DNA of 7,547 nucleotides from assembly GCA_934650095.1 (NCBI GenBank), contig CAKUFT010000048.1:1-7547 (forward strand), given 5' to 3'. Positions 1 through 6,366 of this stretch are shown here, in pieces. The position numbers and the translations under genes were made by a program. The notes under the pieces were generated by a model that was not told where the DNA came from, ran no database searches, and saw only the letters and a list, made by a program, of their open reading frames with translations. The DNA is from an uncultured Collinsella sp. Lineage in GTDB: Bacteria > Actinomycetota > Coriobacteriia > Coriobacteriales > Coriobacteriaceae. The stretch's first letter is position 1; every line of letters begins with the position of its first letter.

Positions 1-181
1 TCTGATGGTGTCGACGCCAATGGTATATGGATACGCCATCGGCGTCTTCAATTCAGAAGATATCAGTGCGGAATGTTTTGGAGGGGACATCCCTGCCGGG
101 ACCTGCGGCGACACAGCCGGCGGTTCTTGGGCATCGCTTGCTGGCGGGGTTCCTTGTCTGAGTTGGACTTAGTTGGCGGGG
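1..181. other. Left-edge region without an assignable gene
   Basis: These bases follow the stop codon of the metal-dependent repressor. I cannot assign a gene. An imperfect inverted repeat occupies 13-23 and 36-46 (GACGCCAATGG against CCATCGGCGTC, 12-nt loop); its single mismatch becomes a G-U pair only in minus-strand RNA. On the plus strand one frame stays open from base 2 to a TAG at 170-172, ending 9 nt before the repressor's stop, so a convergent gene end is possible. Its third-position G/C is only about 55 percent, and I recognise no motif. On the minus strand an ATG at 37-39 opens a frame running off the edge (MAYPYTIGVDTIR) with only a weak ribosome binding site. TGGCGGGG occurs twice, at 142-149 and 174-181. 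None of this decides the matter. Confidence 0.4.
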
Positions 182-559
182 CTATTGATCCCGGTCGCTG
201 CCCCGTCTCAGCATCGATCTTAGCCTCTCGAAGCTCTCCTCGCTCAGGCAGTGCTCCATGTGGCAGCCCTCTTGCGACGCGACCTCGGGCGTTACGCCTG
301 CGTCCTCTAGCAGCCCTACAAAAAAGCAGTGGCGCTCCCACATTTGACGGGCAACCTCAAGACCGCGTTCCGTCAGATGCACGTCGCGTTTGCCCATCTC
401 CACGTAGCCGGTGCTCTCCAAGGCCGCCATGGCTTTAGAGACGCTTGCTTTGGTTACGCCCAAGTATTCGGCAACGTCGATCGAGCGCACGATGCCCTGA
501 CGTTCCGATAGGACGTAGATCGATTCGAGATAGTCTTCTCCGGATTCACGTAGGGCCAT
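182..559 (-). CDS. DtxR/MntR-family metal-dependent transcriptional repressor
   Basis: This is a short (125 aa) two-domain regulator of the DtxR/MntR family, which in known members binds operators when loaded with Fe(II) or Mn(II) and represses metal uptake genes. Residues 1-65 form the winged helix-turn-helix (recognition helix near TKASVSKAMAAL, 36-47; wing near 56-62). Residues 66-125 form the helical dimerisation and metal-binding domain. The C-terminal SH3-like domain of full-length DtxR is absent, as in MntR (about 142 aa). By recalled alignment, the candidate metal ligands are D9, E12, H77, C99, E102 and H103. D9 and E12 match the manganese sensor MntR, whereas C99 matches the DtxR cysteine. 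The ATG start at 557-559 is preceded by AAAGGCGG at suitable spacing. No target gene is adjacent inside the window. Two inverted repeats upstream suggest self-regulation. The family call is firm; the metal is not. Confidence 0.9.
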   Translation of the reverse strand: MALRESGEDYLESIYVLSERQGIVRSIDVAEYLGVTKASVSKAMAALESTGYVEMGKRDVHLTERGLEVARQMWERHCFFVGLLEDAGVTPEVASQEGCHMEHCLSEESFERLRSMLRRGSDRDQ

Positions 560-580
560 GGGCCGCCTTTCGCGATGATT

Positions 581-590
581 GCTAGTTAGC
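581..590 (-). promoter_or_regulatory. Candidate operator upstream of the DtxR-family gene (proximal)
   Basis: A perfect palindrome, GCTA-GT-TAGC, lies about 22 nt upstream of the repressor start codon. Together with the next base it contains AGTTAGCC (584-591), which is repeated exactly at 657-664, 73 bp away. TTAGCC/GGCTAA resembles half-sites of DtxR-family operators. The position fits repressor binding over the transcription start or leader. Its function is inferred only from position and symmetry. Confidence 0.35.
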
Positions 591-648
591 CTTTGGATAC
601 TTTCCTTGGCTTACTTTACCGCAAAAGTTGCCCATGTCTTACTACATT

Positions 649-664
649 GACTAAAAAGTTAGCC
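649..664 (-). promoter_or_regulatory. Candidate operator upstream of the DtxR-family gene (distal)
   Basis: An imperfect inverted repeat, GACTAA-AAAG-TTAGCC, has 5 of 6 matching arm positions around a 4-nt spacer. It lies about 90 nt upstream of the repressor ATG. Its right arm shares the 8-mer AGTTAGCC with the proximal palindrome. The surrounding stretch (about 595-680) is clearly more A/T-rich than the rest of the window, as expected for a promoter region, but I cannot place -35 and -10 boxes with confidence. Confidence 0.35.
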
Positions 665-682
665 GTGTTTCACAAAACGCGC

Positions 683-700
683 GGGCGAAGCAGATCGCCC
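683..700 (-). terminator. Weak candidate terminator after the HAD gene
   Basis: A 6-bp perfect inverted repeat (GGGCGA, 6-nt loop, TCGCCC) is followed on the minus strand by GCGCG and then TTTT. It lies between the HAD phosphatase and the repressor gene, where the upstream unit should end. The short stem and the gap before the T run make it a weak call. Confidence 0.3.
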
Positions 701-731
701 CTGTGCGCGATACGCGACACGTGACACGCAT

Positions 732-778
732 GGAGTGTCCCCAGCTGCCGGCCGAAAAGGAACGTCCCCAAGTGCCGG
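732..778. repeat. Diverged direct repeat pair with GTCCCC core
   Basis: Two 20-nt copies lie at 732-751 (GGAGTGTCCCCAGCTGCCGG) and 759-778 (GGAACGTCCCCAAGTGCCGG). They agree at 16 of 20 positions and start 27 bp apart. They occupy the gap just downstream of the HAD phosphatase stop. The second copy, read with its flank, gives AAAGG-AA-CGTCCCC; the hairpin at 3474-3514 contains AAAGG-TGCC-CGTCCCC. The shared core in two separate intergenic gaps suggests a dispersed intergenic repeat family. The match itself is seen directly; family membership is inferred. Confidence 0.5.
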
Positions 779-792
779 GTGCCCGCCCTCAG

Positions 793-1563
793 CTAGATCA
801 GGCCAAAGTGCTTGGCTGCGTTGTAGATGCCGTCGTCGTCTACGGCGGTCGTTACGTAGGTCGCGGCGGCTTTGACGGTCTCCTGCGCGTTGCCCATGGC
901 CACGCTCGTGCCCACGGCCGAAAACATCGACAGGTCGTTCTCGCCATCGCCAAAGGCGATCGCCTCGCTCGCATCGACACCCAGGCGCTCCAGCGTCGCC
1001 GCAACACCCAGGTCCTTGCCGCCGTTAGCGGGAATAATGTCGCAGAACAGGTCGCACCAGCGCGTAGTGAGCGAATGCGACACCGCGTCGGTCACGATAT
1101 GCTCGTCGGCCGGATCCACAAAGGCGCAAAACTGGTAGACCGGCGCGTCAAAGGCGTGCTCAAACGGCTCCTCGTGGTAGACGATTCCTGCGTTGCTACC
1201 GGCCGTCACCACGCGCTCGGACAGGCGGTTTACAAACGAGTTCTCGCCCTGCATGCACAGCGAGTCGTAGCGTCCCTCGGCCACTTGATCCACGATCACC
1301 GCGACGTCGGCCGGATCGATCGGGCAGCTGCGGTAGACGCCCTCGGCATCAAAGCAGTGCTGGCCCGAGAGCGTAATGTACGCGTCCCAGCCCAGGTCGA
1401 ACAGCCAATCCGGCATCTGGTAGGTCGGGCGGCCCGTGGCGATCACACACGCGACCCCCTGCTCGTGAAAGCTATCGAGCACCCGCTGCGCCGACGCCGG
1501 AATCCGGTGCGTCTTAAAGCTCAGCAGCGTGCCGTCGATATCGAAAAACGCGGCCTTGATCAT
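793..1563 (-). CDS. Cof-type HAD-superfamily hydrolase (phosphatase)
   Basis: This 256-aa cytosolic protein belongs to the haloacid dehalogenase superfamily, Cof/type IIB subfamily, whose members dephosphorylate sugar phosphates, nucleotides, flavin or pyridoxal phosphate. All four catalytic motifs are visible. Motif I is DIDGT at 8-12, with nucleophile D8 and acid/base D10. Motif II is ATGR with T43. Motif III is K183 in GGKDLG. Motif IV is GDGEND at 205-210, with Mg-binding D206 and D210. The stretch between motifs II and III (about 85-180) is the C2 cap that sets substrate choice. Length is typical for the subfamily. The ATG lies 6 nt after the stop of the ABC-F gene; GAGGAG, inside the end of that gene, sits 9 nt before it, so the two are probably co-transcribed and translationally coupled. 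The substrate cannot be told from sequence. Confidence 0.93.
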   Translation of the reverse strand: MIKAAFFDIDGTLLSFKTHRIPASAQRVLDSFHEQGVACVIATGRPTYQMPDWLFDLGWDAYITLSGQHCFDAEGVYRSCPIDPADVAVIVDQVAEGRYDSLCMQGENSFVNRLSERVVTAGSNAGIVYHEEPFEHAFDAPVYQFCAFVDPADEHIVTDAVSHSLTTRWCDLFCDIIPANGGKDLGVAATLERLGVDASEAIAFGDGENDLSMFSAVGTSVAMGNAQETVKAAATYVTTAVDDDGIYNAAKHFGLI

Positions 1564-1569
1564 CCTCGT

Positions 1570-3429
1570 CTACTCCTCGCCCTCGAGTTTTTCGCTCGCC
1601 TCGAGCCATGCCATCTCCAGCTCGTCCATGGCAGCGTGGGCCTCGTCAATCTTTGCCTGCTGCTCGCCGAGCGCCGTGTAGTTGGTGGGGTCGACCTGGG
1701 CCATCGCGGCCTCGGCCTCCTCCACGCGGGCGCGCTGCGTCTCCATCTTGCGCTCGAGCGAGCTCACCTCGCGGCGGAGCTTTTGGCGCTCGGCGTTGGA
1801 AAGGCCGTTGGGCTGACCGCTCGATTTGGGTTTCTCGGCCGCGACCGCCGCGGCACCGGTGTCGAACGTGCCGGTCTTGGCGCTCGGCGCGCCCACGGGC
1901 TCGCCCTCGGCGGTGGCGTTGCACAGACGCAGGTACTGGTCCACACCACCGGGCATGTGCGTTAGGTGGCCGTCGAGCAGCGCCCACTGCTGGTCGGTCA
2001 CACGCTCCATCAAAAAGCGGTCATGCGTCACCAGAATCAGCGTGCCCGGCCAGCCGTCAAGCAGGTCCTCGACAATCGCCAGCATGTCGGTATCGAGGTC
2101 GTTGCCAGGCTCGTCCAGGATAAGCACGTTGGGCTCGTCCAGAATCGTCAGCAGCAGCGACAGGCGGCGGCGCTGGCCGCCCGAAAGGTCGCCGATGCGG
2201 CTCCAGAGCTGCTGCGTCGTAAAGCCCAGGCGCTCGCAGAGCTTCTCGGGCGAGGTCTCCTTGCCGTCGATGACGTAGTACTTCTTGTAATTGCTCAGCA
2301 CCTCGCGGATCGTATCGCCCATAAAGGGCTCAAGCTCCTCGAGCTGCTGCGACAGCACGCCAAAGCGCACCGTCTGGCCAATCTTCACGCGGCCGCGCAG
2401 AGGCGCGATCTTGCCCTGGATCACGTCGAGCAGCGTGGACTTGCCGGCGCCGTTCTCGCCCAACAGGCCGTAGCGGTCGCCCGCACCGATAAGCCAGGTC
2501 ACGTCGGAGAGCACTTGTTTGGACACGCCATCGGCGTCCGCGTAGCCGGCGTCCACGTCGACCACATCGATAACCTGCTTGCCCAGGCGGCTCACGGCCA
2601 GGCGCTTGAGCTCCAGCTCGTCGCGCACGGGCGGCACGTCAGCGATGAGCTCGCGGGCTGCCTCCACGCGAAACTTGGGCTTGGTGGAACGGGCCTGGGC
2701 GCCGCGGCTCAGCCACGCGAGCTCCTTGCGCGCCATGTTGCGGCGGCGCTCCTCGGTGACGGCGGCCATGCGGTCGCGCTCCACGCGCTGCAAGATGTAT
2801 GCCGAGTAGCCGCCCTCGAAGGGATCGACCTGACCGTCGTGGACCTCCCACATACTGGTGCAGACCTCATCCAAGAACCAGCGATCGTGCGTGACTACGA
2901 GCATGGCGCCCTGGCCGCGCTGCCAGCGTGCCTTAAGATGGCGCGCGAGCCAGTTGATGGTGCGCATGTCCAGGTGGTTGGTGGGCTCGTCGAGCATAAG
3001 CACGTCGTAGTCGCCGATCAGCAGGCGCGCGAGGTCCACGCGGCGGCGCTGGCCGCCCGAAAGCTCGCCCACCGTTCCCTCCCAGGGCACATCGCTAATG
3101 AGGCCGGCGAGGATCTGGCGCGTGCGGGGGCTCGATGCCCATTCGTACTCGGGCGTGTCGCCCACGACGGCATGATGCACGGTGTCGGTATCGACAAGCT
3201 GGTCCTTTTGGCCGAGCAGGCCGATCGTGGTACCGCGGCGATGCGTCACGCGGCCACCGTCGGGCTCCAACGTGCCAGCGAGCACGCTCAGCAGCGTCGA
3301 CTTGCCGTCGCCGTTTTTGCCGACAATACCAATGCGGTCGCCCTCGCCCACGCCGAGCGTCACGCTATCGAAAATATGCTTGGTGGGAAACTCTAGGCTG
3401 ACGGAATCGCATCCCAAAAGAATCGCCAT
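1570..3429 (-). CDS. Uup-like ABC-F ATPase
   Basis: This 619-aa soluble protein has two ABC ATPase domains and no membrane segments, which marks the ABC-F family; members act at the ribosomal E site or in related translation roles. Domain 1 has Walker A GKNGDGKST (37-45), LSGGQ (123-127), Walker B ending in E148, EPTNHLD (148-154) and switch H181. The inter-domain linker, about 210-275, contains the basic helix (ELAWLSRGAQARSTKPK). Domain 2 has Walker A GENGAGKST (324-332), LSGGQ (415-419), E440, EPGNDLD and H469. Residues 546-617 form a charged C-terminal coiled coil, as in Uup, after a low-complexity spacer. Both catalytic glutamates are kept, so both sites look active. I chose the ATG at 3427-3429: AAGGAG lies 8 nt upstream and homology begins at once (MAILLGCDSVSLEF). 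A longer frame upstream is only run-on. No resistance-type neighbour suggests antibiotic protection. Confidence 0.92.
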   Translation of the reverse strand: MAILLGCDSVSLEFPTKHIFDSVTLGVGEGDRIGIVGKNGDGKSTLLSVLAGTLEPDGGRVTHRRGTTIGLLGQKDQLVDTDTVHHAVVGDTPEYEWASSPRTRQILAGLISDVPWEGTVGELSGGQRRRVDLARLLIGDYDVLMLDEPTNHLDMRTINWLARHLKARWQRGQGAMLVVTHDRWFLDEVCTSMWEVHDGQVDPFEGGYSAYILQRVERDRMAAVTEERRRNMARKELAWLSRGAQARSTKPKFRVEAARELIADVPPVRDELELKRLAVSRLGKQVIDVVDVDAGYADADGVSKQVLSDVTWLIGAGDRYGLLGENGAGKSTLLDVIQGKIAPLRGRVKIGQTVRFGVLSQQLEELEPFMGDTIREVLSNYKKYYVIDGKETSPEKLCERLGFTTQQLWSRIGDLSGGQRRRLSLLLTILDEPNVLILDEPGNDLDTDMLAIVEDLLDGWPGTLILVTHDRFLMERVTDQQWALLDGHLTHMPGGVDQYLRLCNATAEGEPVGAPSAKTGTFDTGAAAVAAEKPKSSGQPNGLSNAERQKLRREVSSLERKMETQRARVEEAEAAMAQVDPTNYTALGEQQAKIDEAHAAMDELEMAWLEASEKLEGEE

Positions 3430-3473
3430 ATGCCCTGCTCCTTCGTAGAAATTCAACGTTGTCCATGATAGCG

Positions 3474-3514
3474 AAAACCACCACAAAGGTGCCCGTCCCC
3501 TTTGTGGTGGTTTT
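3474..3514. repeat. Perfect 16-bp hairpin, repeat-element-like
   Basis: The arms AAAACCACCACAAAGG (3474-3489) and CCTTTGTGGTGGTTTT (3499-3514) are exact reverse complements around a 9-nt loop. The element sits 45 bases upstream of the ABC-F start and 38 bases beyond the pst terminator. An A run on one side and a T run on the other make it terminator-like in both directions. The loop and right arm contain CGTCCCC, shared with the repeat pair at 732-778. It could be a REP-like palindromic element mobilised by a Y1 transposase, a two-way transcription barrier, or a leader hairpin of the ABC-F gene. Structure is certain; role is not. Confidence 0.6.
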
Positions 3515-3551
3515 GGGCGGGCGCAATCGACGAGCGCAATCCCGCAAGCAC

Positions 3552-3589
3552 AAAAAGGCGGGCCATCTCCCAAAAGAGATGACCCGCCT
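3552..3589 (-). terminator. Intrinsic terminator of the pst operon
   Basis: Reading the minus strand, a 14-bp stem begins 55 bases after the pstB stop, has a 6-nt loop, and runs straight into TTTTT. Arms are 3576-3589 and 3556-3569. The only imperfect position is a G-U pair in minus-strand RNA but a C-A mismatch in plus-strand RNA, which points to minus-strand use. This is a textbook rho-independent terminator and separates the pst operon from the ABC-F unit. Confidence 0.88.
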
Positions 3590-3644
3590 CTCCAATCAGT
3601 CCCGTGGCGACCGTGGCCGCCGCGGGCCTCAAGCATGTCCCGGA

Positions 3645-4517
3645 CTAGGAGAACATGCCGGTGAGGTAATCATTCAGCCGCTGATCCTTGGGCCGTTGGA
3701 AAATCTCGTCGGTCTCGTCGTACTCAACCATATCGCCCATGTAGAAGAACGCCGTGCGGTTGGACACGCGCGACGCCTGCTCCATGTTGTGCGTCACGAT
3801 GACTATGGCGCGGTCGGCCACAATCGACGACATAAGGTCCTCGATTGCCAGCGTCGAGATGGGGTCGAGCGCCGAGCAGGGCTCGTCGAACAAGATCACG
3901 TCGGGGTTGAGCGCCAGCGTGCGCGCGATACACAGGCGCTGCTGCTGACCGCCCGAAAGCGCATAGGCGCTCTTGTCGAGCTTGTCCTTTACCTCGTCCC
4001 ACAGCGCCGCGCCGCGTAGACTCTCCTCGACCATGCGGTCGAGCTCGTCGCGGTCGGTGATACCGTGGCGCTTGGGCGCAAACGTGATGTTGTCGCGGAT
4101 GGACTTGCGAAACGGATTGGGCTGCTGGAACACCATGCCGATGGAACGACGCAGCTCGTACGTGTTCTCGGTCCTGGTGTTCACGTTGCGCCCGCGGTAG
4201 TTGATCTCGCCCTCCACGCGGCAGCCGCGAATCTCGCGATTCATCAGGTTGAGGCTGCGCAAAAAGGTCGACTTACCGCAGCCCGAAGGCCCGATGAGCG
4301 CCGTGATCTCGCCCTTGTGGAAGTCAAGCGACGTGTTATGCAGCGCATGGTGGTCGCCATAGTACACGTTGACGTCCTTGGTGGAGAGCACGACCTCGTC
4401 GCTCACGGCCTTGCCGCTCACGCGCACACGCTTTTCGCTCTCCCCCACACTCGACAGAAAGTCCTGGGTCTCGGACGATGCCGCTTCGGTTGCGGGCGTT
4501 GCATTCATCTCGCTCAT
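3645..4517 (-). CDS. pstB: Phosphate ABC transporter ATP-binding protein PstB
   Basis: PstB is the cytoplasmic ATPase that drives phosphate import through PstC and PstA. The 290-aa product shows Walker A GPSGCGKST (76-84), the Q-loop in FQQPNPF (Q131), signature LSGGQ (187-191), Walker B VILFDEP (207-213) followed by CSALDP, and the switch histidine H243. GCGKST, QQPNPF and DEPCSALDP are characteristic of PstB rather than other importer ATPases. The catalytic core begins near residue 42; the preceding Ala/Ser/Glu-rich 40 residues are extra compared with the usual length of about 250 aa. The ATG overlaps the pstA stop as ATGA (4514-4517), and AAGGAGG lies inside the end of pstA, so translation is coupled. 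A second ATG three codons on is possible. This is the last gene before the operon terminator. Confidence 0.97.
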   Translation of the reverse strand: MSEMNATPATEAASSETQDFLSSVGESEKRVRVSGKAVSDEVVLSTKDVNVYYGDHHALHNTSLDFHKGEITALIGPSGCGKSTFLRSLNLMNREIRGCRVEGEINYRGRNVNTRTENTYELRRSIGMVFQQPNPFRKSIRDNITFAPKRHGITDRDELDRMVEESLRGAALWDEVKDKLDKSAYALSGGQQQRLCIARTLALNPDVILFDEPCSALDPISTLAIEDLMSSIVADRAIVIVTHNMEQASRVSNRTAFFYMGDMVEYDETDEIFQRPKDQRLNDYLTGMFS

Positions 4518-5440
4518 TCGGCCGTCATCCTCCTTGCCAGTTGCTTGCCCACGATACGGGCGACTACGTTAAACAGCAGCACGCAAATCATCAGCAGTGC
4601 CGCGGTGCCCCAAACGATCTGCTGGGCCTCGGGGCTGCCCTCGCCGTAAATCTTGTAGATGTGCACGGCGAGCGACTCACCGGGGCGGAACACGTTCCAG
4701 GCGCAAGTGGGGCTTGACAGGTTAAAGCTCAAGAAGTTGAGGCGAACCGGCGAGCTCATGCCCGAGGTAAAGAGCAGCGCTGCGGCCTCGCCAAAGACAC
4801 GGCCGGCCGAAAGCACGATGCCAGTCACGATGGCGGGCATGGCCTCGGGAATCAGGATGTGCAGCGTGGCCTCCCAGCGGGTGAGACCCATGGCCAGGCA
4901 CGCATCGCGCTGGGCCTGTGGCACGTCCTCGAGCGCCTGCTGAATCACGCGCACCAGAATGGGGATGTTGAACATGGTGAGCGCGACGGCGCCGGAGATG
5001 ATGGAGTACTTCCATCCCAGCTGCACCGAGAACACCAGAAATCCGAACATGCCGACGACGATGGAAGGCAGCGAGGACAGCGTCTCGATGGCGGTGGAGG
5101 CGATGTCGCGGATGGGGCCGTCGGGTGCGTACTCGACCAGGAAGACTGCGCCGCCCAGGCTGATGGGCACCGAGATACCTAAGGTGATCAGCAGCAGATA
5201 GAACGAGTCGAACAGCTGGTAGAGCACGCCGCCCTGGGTGCCGTTGGCGCGCGACGGCTCCGTGAGGAAGCCCGGCTGGAACAGCGTCGAGATACCCTCG
5301 AACAGGATGTAGGCCACCATGGAAACGACGATGAGCATGACGATGGCGACGATTGCCGTCAACACGCCCGTGGCGATGCGGTCCTGTTTTTGGACACGCC
5401 CGAGTCTCGCCTCGTCGATATTGATGCGCGTGCTAGCCAC
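4514..5440 (-). CDS. pstA: Phosphate ABC transporter permease PstA
   Basis: PstA is one of the two membrane subunits forming the phosphate channel. Six hydrophobic segments lie at about 26-48, 78-103, 120-140, 146-166, 200-224 and 274-295. The cytoplasmic coupling (EAA-type) loop at about 171-201 reads DVPQAQRDACLAMGLTRWE and then LIPEAMP; it docks on PstB. I chose the GTG at 5438-5440, giving 308 aa: AAGGGGG lies 9 nt upstream, and it overlaps the pstC stop by 8 nt (GTGGCTAG), which suits coupled translation. A TTG eight codons earlier, at 5462-5464, would give 316 aa and a 32-nt overlap but lacks a comparable binding site. Length and topology are normal for the family. Confidence 0.95.
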   Translation of the reverse strand: MASTRINIDEARLGRVQKQDRIATGVLTAIVAIVMLIVVSMVAYILFEGISTLFQPGFLTEPSRANGTQGGVLYQLFDSFYLLLITLGISVPISLGGAVFLVEYAPDGPIRDIASTAIETLSSLPSIVVGMFGFLVFSVQLGWKYSIISGAVALTMFNIPILVRVIQQALEDVPQAQRDACLAMGLTRWEATLHILIPEAMPAIVTGIVLSAGRVFGEAAALLFTSGMSSPVRLNFLSFNLSSPTCAWNVFRPGESLAVHIYKIYGEGSPEAQQIVWGTAALLMICVLLFNVVARIVGKQLARRMTAE

Positions 5441-6341
5441 GAGCCTTCGCCCCCTTGCGGCCAATGAGATGAATGATCAGGATGAAGATGAGGCTCATGC
5501 CCATCAGCAGCAGACCGAGTGCCCACAGGACGTCGTCCTGGGCCGAGCCCTCGGCATAGACCGCCATGGACGTGGTGAGCGTGGTCGTGATGGTCGAAGC
5601 CGGCGACAACAGCGACGTCGGCATGGCCTCGATGCCGCCGATGACCATGCGCACGGCGAGGGTCTCGCCAAAGGCGCGGGTCATACCCAGGATGACTGCG
5701 GTCATGAGCGACGGCATAGCGGACTTGAGCACCACGTGCCAGATGGTCTGCCAGCGGGTGTAGCCCAGCGCGAGCGAACCCTGACGGTAGCTGTCGGGCA
5801 CGGCGCGCAGGCCATCGACCGAAAGCGTGGTCATGGTCGGCAGGATCATAACGGCCAGCACGATGGCGCCGGGCAGGATGCCCAGGCCCGTGCTCACGTG
5901 GAAGACGCTCTTCATAAGGCCGACGACCACGTGAAAGCCGATCAGGCCAAAGACGACCGAGGGGATGCCGGTCAAAAGCTCAATGAGCGGCTGGAAGACC
6001 TTGGAGCCAAACTTGGGCTGAATCTCGACCGCGAAGATGGCAGAGCCGATGGCGATGGGCAGCGCGATGAGCGTGGAGAGCACCATGACCGCAAACGAGG
6101 TGACGATCAGGGGCAGGGCGCCGGTGTAGGGCAGCCCGTTTTCGGCCGTGTTAGCCAGGTCCCACTTGGTGCCGGTGAAGAACTCGACGATCGAAACGCC
6201 GTCCTTGATAAAAGCCGAGAGGCCCTTTTGGGCGACCATAAAGATGAGCGCGGCAACGACAAGCGTCACGAGCGCTACGCACGCGCCCGTGACGCCCAGG
6301 CCCACGTTCTCAAGGTCGCGCTTTGGCAGCTGTTTTGCCAT
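5433..6341 (-). CDS. pstC: Phosphate ABC transporter permease PstC
   Basis: PstC pairs with PstA to form the transmembrane path for phosphate. The 302-aa product has hydrophobic segments at about 14-36, 76-104, 113-141, 156-175, 209-233 and 269-292. The coupling loop at about 179-210 (RAVPDSYRQGSLALGYTRW, then LKSAMP) contains the conserved glycine of EAA loops. GIPSVVFGLIGF near 125-136 and TRAFGETLAV near 221-230 are recognisable PstC signatures. The ATG at 6339-6341 follows GGAAAGG with a 6-nt spacer, in the 25-nt gap after pstS. It ends in a basic tail (GRKGAKARG) whose stop codon overlaps the pstA start. Confidence 0.96.
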   Translation of the reverse strand: MAKQLPKRDLENVGLGVTGACVALVTLVVAALIFMVAQKGLSAFIKDGVSIVEFFTGTKWDLANTAENGLPYTGALPLIVTSFAVMVLSTLIALPIAIGSAIFAVEIQPKFGSKVFQPLIELLTGIPSVVFGLIGFHVVVGLMKSVFHVSTGLGILPGAIVLAVMILPTMTTLSVDGLRAVPDSYRQGSLALGYTRWQTIWHVVLKSAMPSLMTAVILGMTRAFGETLAVRMVIGGIEAMPTSLLSPASTITTTLTTSMAVYAEGSAQDDVLWALGLLLMGMSLIFILIIHLIGRKGAKARG

Positions 6342-6366
6342 TGCAAACCTTTCCGGGGGCGATTAA

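Noticed and set aside
63..134. 23-aa Arg- and Cys-containing frame downstream of the repressor
   Set aside because: The nearest purine-rich sequence is too far from the ATG, and there is no supporting composition or motif.
2..172. Plus-strand frame open from the window edge, possible C-terminus of a convergent gene
   Set aside because: Weak third-position G/C and no recognised motif; kept only as a note in the left-edge entry.
703..1965. 420-aa open frame on the plus strand
   Set aside because: It lies opposite the HAD phosphatase and the end of the ABC-F gene, both with full catalytic motifs; it is rich in Arg, His, Val and Leu, as expected for a high-GC antisense frame.
1966..3396. 476-aa open frame on the plus strand
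   Set aside because: Entirely antisense to the ABC-F gene, whose motifs are complete; no recognisable domain.
1570..3429. Antibiotic-resistance ABC-F protein
   Set aside because: The C-terminal coiled coil and the neighbours fit a housekeeping Uup-like protein; nothing supports ribosome protection against a drug.
3365..3466. 33-aa frame overlapping the ABC-F start, a possible leader peptide
   Set aside because: No ribosome binding site before its ATG, and it ends deep inside the ABC-F gene instead of before it.
3430..3636. 69-residue N-terminal extension of the ABC-F frame
   Set aside because: It reads through the pst terminator and the 16-bp hairpin, has no ABC-F homology, and a good ribosome binding site marks the ATG at 3429.
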